NCBI RefSeq assembly: GCF_021497965.1
Contig: NZ_CP046525.1
Span: 620,001-684,000, forward strand
Reading direction: 5' to 3'
From: Streptococcus infantis
Lineage (GTDB): Bacteria; Bacillota; Bacilli; Lactobacillales; Streptococcaceae
Length of the DNA: 64,000 bases
Below the pieces are notes generated by a model. It saw only the letters and a program-made list of their open reading frames with translations. It was not told the origin of the DNA and did no database searches. The position numbers were made by a program, and so were the translations under genes. How positions within the stretch are numbered: position 1 is the first letter of the stretch; every line of letters starts with the position of its first letter. This document shows, piece after piece, positions 8,200 through 17,858 of this stretch.

Positions 8200-9726
8200 T
8201 TAAAGATCTTGTAAATCCACTACTTCTAAACCAGGCTCTGTCAGACTATAGATACTCGTACAGACTTCTTTTAAGAAACGTCGATCATGTGAAACAGTGA
8301 TGAGACCACCAGGATAAGTGGCAAAGAGTTTTCTGATTTCTGGTTGAGAAGTTGGAGAAAAATTTCGTGTGGGTTCATCCAGAAGGAGAAAGTTTGGTTT
8401 TCGCAGAACTAAATTCAAAAGAAGGAGTTTTCCTTGTTGACCTCCAGATAAGGAGTGGATTTGGTGGTGCATCTCTGGATAGCTGAAATTAAGACTAGCT
8501 AAGTGAGATTGGATTTTCTGTAGTTCCTCTTTATGTCCAGATTGGCTGAGAAATTCTACTGGGGATAAATCCAATTGCAGTGTTTCTTGGTAATCTTGTG
8601 GCATAAAACCAAGCGAAATCTCTCTTTTGCCGCTTAGTAGTTGATGTAACTTTGCTAAAAGAGTGGATTTGCCAACGCCATTGGGACCGATAATGCCGAT
8701 TTTATCTTGACCACGGACTGTTAGTCGTAACTCCTGAGCTAAAATGCGCTTGCCAATGAATAAATTTTCTTTTTCCAGTTGGATTAAGACTTTAGAAGCA
8801 GGTAATGGTTGGATGTCTGAAAAGAAAAGTTGGATTTGTTCCTCTTCAAGTGGCTTTTGGATCATGGACTGAGCTTCCTTTTCAAAGCGTTTTTCTTGAG
8901 AGAGAACAGTTTTCATCTTTTTAGCCAATAGGCGACCAGCAGTACTGTCTTTGGTAGCTCGAAGTGCAGTTTCTACATTTTGCTTAACTCGGCGATGTTT
9001 TTCCATGGTTTTATCATAGGCTCTCTGGTCGTTAGCAGCTTGCTGACTTTGTCTGGCAAAATTAGCCTTTCTCTGCTCACTATAGCGATCATAGTCTAAA
9101 TGCTCGACTAGCGTTTCCGCTTCTTTCCGATGCTTGACCAGTCGCAAGTGGATAATGGTGTCTGCAGTTTGAGAGAGAAAATCTTCATCATGAGAAATGA
9201 AAATAACGGTTTGTCTGGTTTTATGTATCTGTTTTTTTAGCCAATCAACCGTCTCTATATCCAGGTCATTTGAAGGTTCATCTAAAAATAAAATCTCAAA
9301 GGGTTTGGCAAATTCATGGATGAGCTGAATTTTCAAAGCTTCACCACCCGAGAGACTACCAATTTCTTGATCACTTGCAAAACGACTGCTGTCAAAGTGC
9401 AACTCCTCCGCAAAACGATAGAGGATACTGTAGTCTAAATCAGCAGGATCCAAAAAGAAGTAGTCCTGCAGAGATCTTTTTTTCAGTTCTTCAGGGAGAT
9501 GTTGGGGAATGTAGGCTATGGACTGAAGGTCAGACTGGATGTCGCCCTTGATAGTAAAATCAGGCAAAGCTTCCCCTATTAAAGCTCGTAGTAAGGTTGA
9601 TTTTCCATTTCCTTCTTCGCCTATAATAGCGACTTTTTCTCCGTCTTGGATGGTAATGTTTAAATCGGAAACAAGGTCTCTTAAATCTTTGTTTTGTGTA
9701 ATGGTCAGATGATTGATTTTTATCAT
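8200..9726 (-). CDS. ABC-F ATPase, probable ribosome protection / translation factor
   Basis: A 508-residue soluble protein with two ABC ATPase domains and no membrane segments. First domain: GEEGNGKST (Walker A), LSGGEA, FLDEPSNDLD. A charged helical linker follows (~residues 230-300, rich in Lys/Arg). Second domain: GPNGVGKST, LSGGQQ, LLDEPTRNFSP. The DEPTRNFSP variant resembles ABC-F proteins of the Vga/Lsa antibiotic-resistance group more than housekeeping EttA-like members. Whether it confers resistance is unknown. The start MIKINHL is chosen for AAGGGC upstream; 22 more in-frame codons overlap the leader terminator. The ~215-base leader has a three-codon ORF and alternative hairpins, so induction by ribosome-targeting drugs is plausible. 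Confidence 0.85.
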   Translation of the reverse strand: MIKINHLTITQNKDLRDLVSDLNITIQDGEKVAIIGEEGNGKSTLLRALIGEALPDFTIKGDIQSDLQSIAYIPQHLPEELKKRSLQDYFFLDPADLDYSILYRFAEELHFDSSRFASDQEIGSLSGGEALKIQLIHEFAKPFEILFLDEPSNDLDIETVDWLKKQIHKTRQTVIFISHDEDFLSQTADTIIHLRLVKHRKEAETLVEHLDYDRYSEQRKANFARQSQQAANDQRAYDKTMEKHRRVKQNVETALRATKDSTAGRLLAKKMKTVLSQEKRFEKEAQSMIQKPLEEEQIQLFFSDIQPLPASKVLIQLEKENLFIGKRILAQELRLTVRGQDKIGIIGPNGVGKSTLLAKLHQLLSGKREISLGFMPQDYQETLQLDLSPVEFLSQSGHKEELQKIQSHLASLNFSYPEMHHQIHSLSGGQQGKLLLLNLVLRKPNFLLLDEPTRNFSPTSQPEIRKLFATYPGGLITVSHDRRFLKEVCTSIYSLTEPGLEVVDLQDL

Positions 9727-9762
9727 ATTATTGCCCTTTCTAGAATGTCCATAGTGCATAAC

Positions 9763-9790
9763 AAAAAGCTCTACTTTACCTAGTAGAGCC
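9763..9790 (-). terminator. Attenuator terminator before the ABC-F gene
   Basis: Minus-strand GCTCTACT / AGTAGAGC is an 8-bp stem followed by five T, just upstream of the ABC-F ribosome site. Its 5' arm UCUACUA is complementary to UAGUAGA further upstream in the leader, allowing an antiterminator. Confidence 0.8.
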
Positions 9791-9803
9791 AATCGTCTAT
9801 GTC

Positions 9804-9847
9804 AAAAAAACTCTTTTAAAAGGGCTGAAAATCCAGCAGAAAAAGAG
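9804..9847 (-). terminator. Second terminator-like hairpin in the ABC-F leader
   Basis: Minus-strand CTCTTTT / AAAAGAG encloses an inner GCTG / CAGC stem and is followed by seven T. It lies upstream of the main attenuator and could be an additional stop point. Confidence 0.5.
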
Positions 9848-9873
9848 CACACAAAAAAGAGACAGAAACAAGA

Positions 9874-9903
9874 TCTACTAAATAAAGGTTCTTTATTTGA
9901 TAG
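9874..9903 (-). promoter_or_regulatory. Anti-antiterminator hairpin in the ABC-F leader
   Basis: Minus-strand CUAUCAAAUAAAG pairs with CUUUAUUUAGUAG across a three-base loop. Its 5' arm begins only two bases after the leader ORF stop codon; its 3' arm holds UAGUAGA, the complement of the terminator arm. A ribosome stalled on the leader ORF would be expected to open this hairpin. Confidence 0.65.
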
Positions 9904-9905
9904 AC

Positions 9906-9917
9906 TTAGTTATTCAT
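9906..9917 (-). CDS. Three-codon leader peptide (Met-Asn-Asn) of the ABC-F gene
   Basis: ATG-AAT-AAC-TAA lies about 25 bases from the predicted transcription start and is preceded by GGAGGTAAGGGAGAC, a strong Shine-Dalgarno region for so short an ORF. No downstream in-frame extension exists. Its position immediately before the leader hairpin suggests a ribosome-occupancy sensor for the ABC-F gene. Very short upstream ORFs controlling ABC-F resistance genes through attenuation are known in other Firmicutes; assignment here rests on sequence layout only. Confidence 0.65.
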   Translation of the reverse strand: MNN

Positions 9918-9948
9918 GTCTCCCTTACCTCCGAGTATTATTGCAATC

Positions 9949-9977
9949 ATCATACTCTTTTTGAGAAAATTTGTCAA
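9949..9977 (-). promoter_or_regulatory. Promoter of the ABC-F leader
   Basis: On the minus strand a perfect TTGACA (9977-9972) and TATGAT (9954-9949) are separated by 17 bases. The near-consensus promoter implies constant transcription with control by attenuation. Confidence 0.85.
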
Positions 9978-10002
9978 GATTAAGCCAGAAAACCCTCTAT
10001 TT

Positions 10003-10332
10003 TTAAAACCCAAAAACAGGTCCATAGAGTTTCAAAACGTGCTTAACTTGATCGAAGTGGAACTTGTCATAGTTTCTCCAAGCAGTGCGGGCTTGATCGT
10101 TTAGTTTTAGTGAGCCAAGTCCAATCAAAAGACTAGTCCGTTGGTAAAAGCTTTCCAGTTCAATTAGAATAGCATTGTCTAATTTCTCAGCTTTTTTGAG
10201 TGCTCTGAGAATCTCATCAATATTTTGTTGTAAGCGTAGGTCATCAGGTAAGCCTTGTTTACAACTTTGTATTGTTTGATTTAATTCTGAAACGAGTTGA
10301 TAGGCTTCAGTTAAAAGAACTTTGTCTTCCAT
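10003..10332 (-). CDS. Bacteriocin immunity protein (enterocin A immunity family)
   Basis: A 109-residue, mostly helical soluble protein resembling the EntA_Immun family, which protects cells against class II bacteriocins by interacting with the mannose-PTS receptor complex. Typical features are the four-helix pattern and a C-terminal stretch NDQARTAWRNYDKFHFD. No bacteriocin precursor or export gene is nearby, so it is an orphan immunity gene giving cross-protection or an evolutionary remnant. GGAGG precedes the ATG by seven bases. It is transcribed toward the ABC-F leader on the same strand, with no clear terminator between. Confidence 0.75.
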   Translation of the reverse strand: MEDKVLLTEAYQLVSELNQTIQSCKQGLPDDLRLQQNIDEILRALKKAEKLDNAILIELESFYQRTSLLIGLGSLKLNDQARTAWRNYDKFHFDQVKHVLKLYGPVFGF

Positions 10333-10365
10333 ATGAGTGTCCTCCTTTGCTCATCTATTGATGCC

Positions 10366-10374
10366 TATAGTATA
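10366..10374 (-). promoter_or_regulatory. Promoter (-10) of the immunity gene
   Basis: On the minus strand, TATACT (10374-10369) has a TGC extension upstream, the same extended -10 as uraA. No good -35 is visible. Confidence 0.55.
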
Positions 10375-10464
10375 GCACAAAAAGAAAGATTATCATAATA
10401 AATATATTAAAAAATGTAGAATGATTTTTTTAAAAGTTTAGTTGCCTTGCTTGCGCTCTTTTCA

Positions 10465-10473
10465 TGGTATAAT
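10465..10473 (+). promoter_or_regulatory. Promoter (-10) of yceD-nth
   Basis: TGG-TATAAT, a consensus extended -10, lies 28 bases before the ATG. TTGC-containing sequences occur upstream, but none at ideal -35 spacing. Confidence 0.6.
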
Positions 10474-10501
10474 CAAGTGAGTAAATCTTTATGGAGGAAG
10501 T

Positions 10502-11044
10502 ATGAAATTAAATATTCAAGAAATTCGTAAGTTGCCTGAAGGCTTGCATTTTGAGCAAAATTTAGATTTGGCAGCTGACTTACGTAAACGTAATCAAGAA
10601 ATTTTAGATGTAAAAAATATTGTTGCAGTAGGGAAAGTCCAGTCTGAAGACCTTATGTTTTTCCTAGATTATCAGTTATCTTATACAATCGTTCTAGCTT
10701 CTAGTCGTAGCATGGAACCGGTAGAATTGAAAGAATCATATCCAGTGACGGAAGTCTTTATGGAAGGTGCTACCAATCAATTGGACCAAGAAGTTCTAGA
10801 TGATGATTTAGTATTACCGATTGAAAATGGTGAAATCGACCTTTCTGAGAGCGTATCTGATAATATCTTGCTCAATATTCCAATCAAAGTCTTAACAGCT
10901 GAAGAAGAAGCTGGCCAGGGATTTGTTTCCGGAAATGACTGGCAAATCATGTCTGAGGAAGAATATCAAGCCCAACAAGCAGTCAAAAAAGAAGAAAACA
11001 GTCCTTTTGCAGGTTTACAAGGACTGTTTGATGGAGATGAGTAG
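10502..11044 (+). CDS. YceD/DUF177-family protein
   Basis: A 180-residue acidic protein of the YceD (DUF177) family, which in other bacteria and plastids is linked to 23S rRNA accumulation or ribosomal protein L32 production. The central region with DYQLSYTIVLASSRSMEPV and the C-terminal acidic tail fit the family; zinc-binding cysteines are absent. It is not next to rpmF here but directly precedes nth (stop TAG followed at once by ATG), so the two are co-transcribed. GGAGGAAGT precedes the start. Confidence 0.8.
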   Translation: MKLNIQEIRKLPEGLHFEQNLDLAADLRKRNQEILDVKNIVAVGKVQSEDLMFFLDYQLSYTIVLASSRSMEPVELKESYPVTEVFMEGATNQLDQEVLDDDLVLPIENGEIDLSESVSDNILLNIPIKVLTAEEEAGQGFVSGNDWQIMSEEEYQAQQAVKKEENSPFAGLQGLFDGDE

Positions 11045-11674
11045 ATGGTTTTATCCAAGAAACGTGCCCGTCATGTCATTGAAGAAATCATCGCTCTTTT
11101 TCCAGATGCAAAACCTAGTCTAGACTTTCACAATCATTTTGAGCTTTTGGTTGCCGTTATGCTATCTGCTCAGACGACAGATGCTGCAGTCAACAAGGCT
11201 ACACCAGGTCTCTTTGCAGCTTTTCCAACGCCTCAAGCTATGACAGATGCAAGTGAGAGTGAAATTGCTAAACATATTTCTCGTCTAGGTCTCTATCGCA
11301 ATAAGGCTAAGTTTCTTAAAAAATGTGCCCAGCAGTTACTAGACGATTTTGATGGCCAAGTCCCTCAGACTAGGGAAGAATTAGAGAGTTTGGCAGGAGT
11401 TGGCCGTAAAACAGCTAACGTAGTTTTGAGTGTAGGTTTCGGTATTCCAGCTTTTGCAGTTGATACTCACGTAGAACGTATCTGCAAACACCATGATATT
11501 GTTAAAAAATCAGCTACGCCACTTGAAGTTGAAAAACGTGTCATGGATGTCTTACCACCGGAAGAATGGTTGGCAGCCCATCAGGCTATGATTTACTTTG
11601 GCCGTGCCATCTGTCATCCAAAAAATCCAGAATGCGAACACTATCCACAATTGTACGATTTTAGTTCTTTATAA
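11045..11674 (+). CDS. nth: Endonuclease III (DNA glycosylase/AP lyase)
   Basis: A 209-residue base-excision repair enzyme that removes oxidised pyrimidines. The helix-hairpin-helix LAGVGRKTANVV contains catalytic Lys122 and VDTHV contains Asp140. The C-terminal iron-sulfur motif is incomplete: Cys190 and Cys197 are present, but the third and fourth ligand positions are Tyr200 and Phe206, so a normal 4Fe-4S cluster cannot form. The gene starts immediately after yceD. Activity is still expected, because both catalytic residues are intact. Confidence 0.92.
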   Translation: MVLSKKRARHVIEEIIALFPDAKPSLDFHNHFELLVAVMLSAQTTDAAVNKATPGLFAAFPTPQAMTDASESEIAKHISRLGLYRNKAKFLKKCAQQLLDDFDGQVPQTREELESLAGVGRKTANVVLSVGFGIPAFAVDTHVERICKHHDIVKKSATPLEVEKRVMDVLPPEEWLAAHQAMIYFGRAICHPKNPECEHYPQLYDFSSL

Positions 11675-11697
11675 GGTCGCGTATTGAATGTTTTTAC

Positions 11698-11726
11698 TTG
11701 CTTTGAACTAGGCTTTGTGATATAGT
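11698..11726 (+). promoter_or_regulatory. pyrR operon promoter
   Basis: TTGCTT (11698-11703) and TATAGT (11721-11726) with a 17-base spacer lie upstream of the PyrR leader. Confidence 0.7.
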
Positions 11727-11751
11727 AAGGACAATAAAATATTCCTTTAAA

Positions 11752-11769
11752 CCTGTCCCGTGAGGCAGG
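11752..11769 (+). promoter_or_regulatory. PyrR-binding loop in the pyrR leader
   Basis: CCTG-TCCCGTGAGG-CAGG carries the conserved CCNGUGAGG core. With the terminator at 11841 it forms the operon attenuator, giving autoregulation of pyrR. Confidence 0.9.
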
Positions 11770-11817
11770 CAAGGAGCTGGATTAAGTAGAAGGGTAAGTC
11801 TTTACTGTTTACAGTAA

Positions 11818-12405
<588 letters not shown>

Positions 12406-12422
12406 TAGCTAAAGGAGTAGCC

Positions 12423-13346
12423 ATGTCAGAAAATCAACAAGTACTGAAACATGTGGTGTCCATGGAAGATCTCACTGTGGATCAGGTTATGAAATTGATT
12501 AAACGAGGGATTGAGTTTAAGAATGGAGCTCAGTTGCCTTACGAAGACCATCCCATTGTTTCCAATCTTTTCTTTGAAAATTCGACAAGAACGCATAAAT
12601 CGTTCGAAGTTGCAGAGATTAAACTAGGATTGGAACGACTTGACTTTGATGTAAAGACAAGTTCAGTCAACAAGGGTGAGACACTCTATGATACCATCCT
12701 GACTTTGTCAGCGCTTGGTGTAGATGTCTGCGTTATTCGTCACCCTGAAGTTGATTACTACAGAGAATTGATTGCGAGTCCGACGATCACGACTTCGATT
12801 ATCAACGGTGGCGACGGTTCAGGGCAACATCCTAGTCAGAGTCTGCTTGATTTAATGACAATTTACGAAGAATTCGGACATTTTGAAGGACTCAAGGTCG
12901 CGATTGCTGGAGACTTGGATCATTCACGTGTTGCCAAATCCAATATGCAGATTTTGAAACGCTTGGGAGCTGAACTTTACTTTGCAGGACCTGAGGAATG
13001 GAGAAGCCAAGAATTTGCGGACTATGGACAGTTTGTTACCATTGATGAGATTGTTGACCAGGTGGATGTTTTGATGTTGCTTCGGGTTCAACATGAACGT
13101 CACGAGAGTGGAGCCGTCTTTTCAAAAGAAGGCTATCATGCGCAACATGGCTTGAACCAAGAACGCTACAATCGCTTAAAAGAAGAAGCAATCATTATGC
13201 ATCCTGCTCCAGTAAATCGGGATGTAGAAATTGCTGACCACTTGGTTGAAGCTCCAAAATCACGCATTGTCCAACAAATGACCAATGGAGTCTTTGTTCG
13301 AATGGCAATCTTAGAATCCGTATTGGCAAGTAGAAAAGCCAAATAA
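12423..13346 (+). CDS. pyrB: Aspartate carbamoyltransferase catalytic subunit
   Basis: A 307-residue enzyme joining carbamoyl phosphate and aspartate in the second step of UMP synthesis. Motifs are [13 protein letters not shown] (carbamoyl-phosphate loop), HPSQSLLD and [11 protein letters not shown]. As in other Gram-positives no regulatory pyrI subunit is present. It lies 17 bases after pyrR with ribosome site AAAGGAG. Carbamoyl phosphate is supplied by carAB downstream. Confidence 0.96.
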   Translation: MSENQQVLKHVVSMEDLTVDQVMKLIKRGIEFKNGAQLPYEDHPIVSNLFFENSTRTHKSFEVAEIKLGLERLDFDVKTSSVNKGETLYDTILTLSALGVDVCVIRHPEVDYYRELIASPTITTSIINGGDGSGQHPSQSLLDLMTIYEEFGHFEGLKVAIAGDLDHSRVAKSNMQILKRLGAELYFAGPEEWRSQEFADYGQFVTIDEIVDQVDVLMLLRVQHERHESGAVFSKEGYHAQHGLNQERYNRLKEEAIIMHPAPVNRDVEIADHLVEAPKSRIVQQMTNGVFVRMAILESVLASRKAK

Positions 13347-13395
13347 GACACAAAACGTTAAAAGACGCCAGTGAGCGTCCACGAGAGGTGAGAAT

Positions 13396-14475
13396 ATGAC
13401 AAAACGACTTCTAGTTTTAGAAGATGGCACAGTTTTTGAAGGTAAAGCCTTCGGTGCAGATATTGATGTAACAGGGGAAATCGTCTTTAATACAGGGATG
13501 ACAGGCTATCAAGAATCCATTACAGACCAGTCTTATAATGGGCAAATCTTGACCTTCACTTATCCATTGGTGGGGAATTATGGGATTAACCGTGATGATT
13601 ACGAATCTATTAGCCCAACTTGTAAGGGTGTTGTAGTTTTCGAAGAGGCACGTAGAGCAAGTAACTGGCGGAATCAAATGACGCTGGATGAGTTCTTGAA
13701 AGCTAAGAAAATTCCTGGTATTTCAGGAATTGATACACGTGCGCTTACAAAGATTATCCGTAAACATGGAACCATGCGAGCAACCTTGACACACGCTGGA
13801 GACAGTATGGATCATGTTGCTGATCAACTTAAAGCGACTGTTTTACCGACTGATAATATCAGACAAGTTTCTACCAAGACTTCTTATCCAGCTCCAGGAG
13901 TTGGTTTGAGTGTTGTTCTAGTAGACTTTGGTCTTAAGCATTCTATTTTACGAGAACTTTCAAAACGTGATTGTAACGTGACTGTAGTTCCATACACAAC
14001 TACGGCTGAGGAAATCCTACATTTGAATCCTGACGGAGTTATGTTATCAAACGGTCCGGGGAATCCAGAAGATGTTCCAGAAGCGCTCGACATGATTCGT
14101 GGGATTCTAGGCAAAATTCCAATCTTTGGTATTTGTATGGGTCACCAGCTCTTTGCAATGGCAAATGGTGCAAAGACTTACAAGATGAAGTTTGGTCACC
14201 GTGGCTTTAACCATGCAGTTCGAGAAATTGCAACTGGGCGAGTGGACTTTACTAGTCAAAACCATGGTTACGCCGTTAGCCGTGAGGATTTACCAGAGCA
14301 CTTGATTATCACCCATGAAGAAATTAATGATAAGTCAGTTGAAGGGGTACGCCACAGATACCAACCAGGTTTCTCTGTGCAATTTCACCCAGACGCAGCT
14401 CCTGGTCCTCATGATGCAAGTTATCTATTTGATGAATTCATCGAGATGATGGAAGCCTTCAAACAAACAAATTAA
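13396..14475 (+). CDS. carA: Carbamoyl-phosphate synthase small subunit
   Basis: A 359-residue glutaminase subunit that hydrolyses glutamine and channels ammonia to CarB. The class I amidotransferase motif [13 protein letters not shown] holds the catalytic Cys, and [11 protein letters not shown] holds the catalytic His. The first ~150 residues form the CarA N-terminal domain with [10 protein letters not shown]-like sequence ([14 protein letters not shown]). The gap to pyrB is 49 bases and holds a small hairpin that lacks the PyrR core. Confidence 0.96.
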   Translation: MTKRLLVLEDGTVFEGKAFGADIDVTGEIVFNTGMTGYQESITDQSYNGQILTFTYPLVGNYGINRDDYESISPTCKGVVVFEEARRASNWRNQMTLDEFLKAKKIPGISGIDTRALTKIIRKHGTMRATLTHAGDSMDHVADQLKATVLPTDNIRQVSTKTSYPAPGVGLSVVLVDFGLKHSILRELSKRDCNVTVVPYTTTAEEILHLNPDGVMLSNGPGNPEDVPEALDMIRGILGKIPIFGICMGHQLFAMANGAKTYKMKFGHRGFNHAVREIATGRVDFTSQNHGYAVSREDLPEHLIITHEEINDKSVEGVRHRYQPGFSVQFHPDAAPGPHDASYLFDEFIEMMEAFKQTN

Positions 14476-14510
14476 TGACGAGTGTGAAATCGTCGGAGAA
14501 TTTATTTAAT

Positions 14511-14528
14511 GTCGCCCTGTGAGGCGAC
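14511..14528 (+). promoter_or_regulatory. PyrR-binding loop between carA and carB
   Basis: GTCGCC-CTGTGA-GGCGAC contains the CCNGUGAGG core in a perfect six-base stem. An internal PyrR site ahead of carB would allow separate control of the large subunit. Confidence 0.85.
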
Positions 14529-14572
14529 GAATAGAAAGGAGAAGGGTGGTCCGTATTTGCTGAACTGAATAC

Positions 14573-14662
14573 GGGCTACGGACGGTGCTAAAAAGATAGT
14601 TATTTCTAGAACTGACAGTTCTTCGTCATAACTCCTATTTTAGCTTTGTCCGCTTGACGCCC
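14573..14662 (+). promoter_or_regulatory. Long imperfect hairpin immediately upstream of carB
   Basis: About 90 bases fold on themselves through matched blocks GGGC, GGAC, GCTAAAA, AGTTAT and AGAACTG, paired with CAGTTCT, ATAACT, TTTTAGC, GTCC and GCCC. The structure ends 14 bases before the carB ATG. No long T-run follows, so it is not an obvious terminator. It separates an SD-like AAGGAGAAGG (14536-14545) from the carB start. It may be a translational control element or a small palindromic insertion. Confidence 0.7.
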
Positions 14663-14676
14663 TTAATATCTTATAA

Positions 14677-17600
14677 ATGCCTAAACGTACTGATATTCAA
14701 AAAATTATGGTGATTGGTTCTGGTCCAATTATTATTGGTCAAGCTGCTGAGTTTGACTATGCTGGAACCCAGGCTTGCTTGTCTTTGAAAGAGGAAGGTT
14801 ACGAGGTTGTCTTGGTAAACTCAAACCCTGCGACCATCATGACTGATAAAGAAATTGCAGACAAGGTTTACATCGAACCAATCACACTTGAGTTTGTGAC
14901 TCGTATTCTCCGCAAGGAACGTCCAGATGCTTTGCTTCCAACTCTTGGAGGTCAAACAGGGCTTAACATGGCAATGGAATTGTCTAAAAACGGTATTCTT
15001 GATGAATTGGGAGTAGAACTTCTCGGTACTAAATTGTCTGCCATTGATCAAGCGGAGGACCGTGATCTCTTTAAACAATTGATGGAAGAATTGAAGCAAC
15101 CGATTCCAGAATCAGAAATTGTAAATACAGTTGAAGAAGCTGTTGCCTTTGCTGCGACGATTGGATACCCAGTTATCGTCCGTCCTGCCTTTACTCTAGG
15201 TGGTACTGGTGGTGGTATGTGTGCCAACGAAGCAGAATTGCGAGAGATTGCTGAAAATGGTTTGAAGTTGTCACCTGTTACCCAGTGTTTGATTGAACGT
15301 TCCATTGCTGGTTTCAAGGAAATTGAGTATGAAGTCATGCGTGACTCAGCTGACAATGCCCTTGTTGTATGTAACATGGAAAACTTTGACCCAGTTGGGA
15401 TCCACACAGGGGATTCCATTGTATTTGCTCCAGCGCAAACCATGTCAGATTATGAAAACCAAATGCTTCGTGATGCAAGTTTGAGCATTATCCGCGCTCT
15501 CAAGATTGAAGGTGGATGTAACGTTCAATTAGCTCTGGATCCGCACAGCTTTAAGTATTATGTCATCGAAGTAAATCCTCGTGTATCTCGTTCTTCTGCC
15601 CTTGCTTCTAAGGCGACAGGTTACCCAATCGCTAAATTGGCTGCTAAGATTGCAGTAGGATTGACATTGGATGAGGTTATTAACCCTGTTACAGGTTCAA
15701 CTTATGCTATGTTTGAACCAGCCCTTGACTATGTGGTTGCAAAGATTCCACGCTTCCCATTTGACAAGTTTGAAAAGGGTGAACGTCGTCTTGGTACTCA
15801 GATGAAGGCAACTGGAGAAGTTATGGCTATCGGTCGTAACATCGAGGAATCACTTCTTAAGGCTTGTCGTTCTCTTGAAATTGGAGTTCACCACAATGAA
15901 ATGCCTGAACTTGCAGAAGTCTCAGATGATGCCTTGATTGAAAAAGTTGTCAAAGCTCAAGATGACCGTCTTTTCTACGTATCTGAAGCCATTCGTCGTG
16001 GTTATACACCAGAAGAGATTGCTGACTTGACTAAGATTGATATCTTCTATCTTGATAAACTCTTGCATATCTTTGAAATTGAGCAAGAATTGGGTTCTCA
16101 TCCACAAGATCTAGCAGTCCTAAAAACAGCAAAACTCAATGGTTTCTCAGATCGTAAAATTGCTGAACTCTGGAACACTACAGCTGACCAAGTTCGCCAA
16201 CTTCGTTTGGAAAATAAGATTGTTCCAGTTTACAAGATGGTGGATACTTGTGCGGCAGAATTTGAATCAGAAACTCCATATTTCTATTCTACTTATGGTT
16301 GGGAAAATGAATCTATTAAGTCAGATAAGGAATCTGTACTTGTCCTAGGTTCTGGTCCAATCCGTATCGGTCAAGGGGTTGAGTTTGACTACGCAACTGT
16401 TCACTCTGTTAAGGCAATCCAAGCTGCTGGCTATGAAGCTATCATCATGAACTCAAACCCAGAGACAGTTTCAACAGACTTCTCTGTATCTGATAAACTC
16501 TACTTTGAACCATTAACGTTCGAAGATGTTATGAATGTTATCGATTTAGAGCAACCAAAAGGTGTTATCGTTCAATTTGGTGGTCAAACAGCTATCAACC
16601 TTGCTGAGCCTTTAGCCAAAGCTGGTGTGACCATTCTTGGTACACAAGTCGCTGACCTAGACCGTGCCGAAGACCGTGACCTCTTCGAACAAGCCCTCAA
16701 AGACTTGGATATTCCACAACCTCCTGGACAAACAGCAACCAATGAAGAAGAAGCGGTGCTTGCAGCTCGTAAGATTGGTTTCCCAGTCCTTGTTCGTCCT
16801 TCATATGTTTTGGGTGGACGTGCTATGGAAATCGTAGAGAACGAAGAAGACCTTCGTTCTTACATGCGTACAGCCGTTAAGGCAAGCCCAGACCATCCAG
16901 TTCTTGTCGACTCTTATATCGTTGGACAAGAATGTGAAGTTGATGCCATCTCAGACGGACAAAATTTTCTCATTCCAGGTATCATGGAACATATCGAACG
17001 TGCTGGTGTCCACTCAGGTGACTCCATGGCTGTTTACCCTCCACAAACCTTGTCTCAAAAGGTGCAAGAAACGATTGCAGATTACACTAAGCGTCTTGCA
17101 ATTGGCCTCAACTGTCTTGGTATGATGAACATTCAGTTTGTTATCAAGGATGAGAAAGTATACGTCATTGAAGTAAACCCTCGTGCTAGCCGTACCGTAC
17201 CGTTCCTTTCAAAAGTAACCAATATCCCTATGGCACAGGTAGCGACTAAGTTGATTCTTGGTCAAAGTCTCGAAGAACTTGGTTACCAAGATGGACTTTA
17301 CCCAGAAAGTACTCGCGTCCATATCAAGGCACCAGTCTTCTCCTTTACCAAACTAGCTAAGGTAGACAGCCTTCTTGGTCCTGAAATGAAGTCAACAGGG
17401 GAAGTTATGGGGTCTGATACCACTCTAGAAAAAGCCCTCTATAAAGCTTTTGAAGCTTCATACCTCCACTTGCCAACCTTTGGGAACGTTGTCTTTACCA
17501 TCGCAGACGATGCAAAAGAAGAAGCTTTAGATTTAGCGCGTCGTTTCCAAAATATTGGTTACGGAATCCTTGCAACTGCAGGAACAGCGGAGTTCTTTGC

Positions 17601-17853
17601 AAGTCATGGATTACAGACTCAACTTGTTGGTAAAATCGGTCATGATGAACACGATATCCCAAGCTACGTCCGCAAAGGAAAAATTCAAGCAATCATCAAT
17701 ACTGTCGGTACCAAACGGACAGCCGACGAAGACGGAGAACAAATCCGTCGATCTGCCATCGAACATGGGGTGCCTCTCTTTACAGCTTTGGATACAGCAG
17801 ATGCCATGCTAAAAGTATTAGAAAGCAGAAGTTTTGTCACAGAAGCGATTTAA
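14677..17853 (+). CDS. carB: Carbamoyl-phosphate synthase large subunit
   Basis: A 1058-residue enzyme that makes carbamoyl phosphate from bicarbonate, ammonia and two ATP, with CarA. Two homologous ATP-grasp halves are visible: the first opens with [20 protein letters not shown] and the second (~residue 558) with [20 protein letters not shown]. Each carries an EVNPR-S motif ([10 protein letters not shown] and [10 protein letters not shown]). The C-terminal ~130 residues are the MGS-like allosteric domain. No Shine-Dalgarno precedes the ATG; TAA sits directly before it and an ~90-base hairpin ends 14 bases upstream. The N-terminus matches the family exactly, so this start is secure. Confidence 0.97.
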   Translation: MPKRTDIQKIMVIGSGPIIIGQAAEFDYAGTQACLSLKEEGYEVVLVNSNPATIMTDKEIADKVYIEPITLEFVTRILRKERPDALLPTLGGQTGLNMAMELSKNGILDELGVELLGTKLSAIDQAEDRDLFKQLMEELKQPIPESEIVNTVEEAVAFAATIGYPVIVRPAFTLGGTGGGMCANEAELREIAENGLKLSPVTQCLIERSIAGFKEIEYEVMRDSADNALVVCNMENFDPVGIHTGDSIVFAPAQTMSDYENQMLRDASLSIIRALKIEGGCNVQLALDPHSFKYYVIEVNPRVSRSSALASKATGYPIAKLAAKIAVGLTLDEVINPVTGSTYAMFEPALDYVVAKIPRFPFDKFEKGERRLGTQMKATGEVMAIGRNIEESLLKACRSLEIGVHHNEMPELAEVSDDALIEKVVKAQDDRLFYVSEAIRRGYTPEEIADLTKIDIFYLDKLLHIFEIEQELGSHPQDLAVLKTAKLNGFSDRKIAELWNTTADQVRQLRLENKIVPVYKMVDTCAAEFESETPYFYSTYGWENESIKSDKESVLVLGSGPIRIGQGVEFDYATVHSVKAIQAAGYEAIIMNSNPETVSTDFSVSDKLYFEPLTFEDVMNVIDLEQPKGVIVQFGGQTAINLAEPLAKAGVTILGTQVADLDRAEDRDLFEQALKDLDIPQPPGQTATNEEEAVLAARKIGFPVLVRPSYVLGGRAMEIVENEEDLRSYMRTAVKASPDHPVLVDSYIVGQECEVDAISDGQNFLIPGIMEHIERAGVHSGDSMAVYPPQTLSQKVQETIADYTKRLAIGLNCLGMMNIQFVIKDEKVYVIEVNPRASRTVPFLSKVTNIPMAQVATKLILGQSLEELGYQDGLYPESTRVHIKAPVFSFTKLAKVDSLLGPEMKSTGEVMGSDTTLEKALYKAFEASYLHLPTFGNVVFTIADDAKEEALDLARRFQNIGYGILATAGTAEFFASHGLQTQLVGKIGHDEHDIPSYVRKGKIQAIINTVGTKRTADEDGEQIRRSAIEHGVPLFTALDTADAMLKVLESRSFVTEAI

Positions 17854-17858
17854 AAAAT

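Noticed and set aside
13347-13395. GACGC/GCGTC hairpin between pyrB and carA as a fourth PyrR site
   Set aside because: The loop lacks the CCNGUGAGG core, and no terminator follows.
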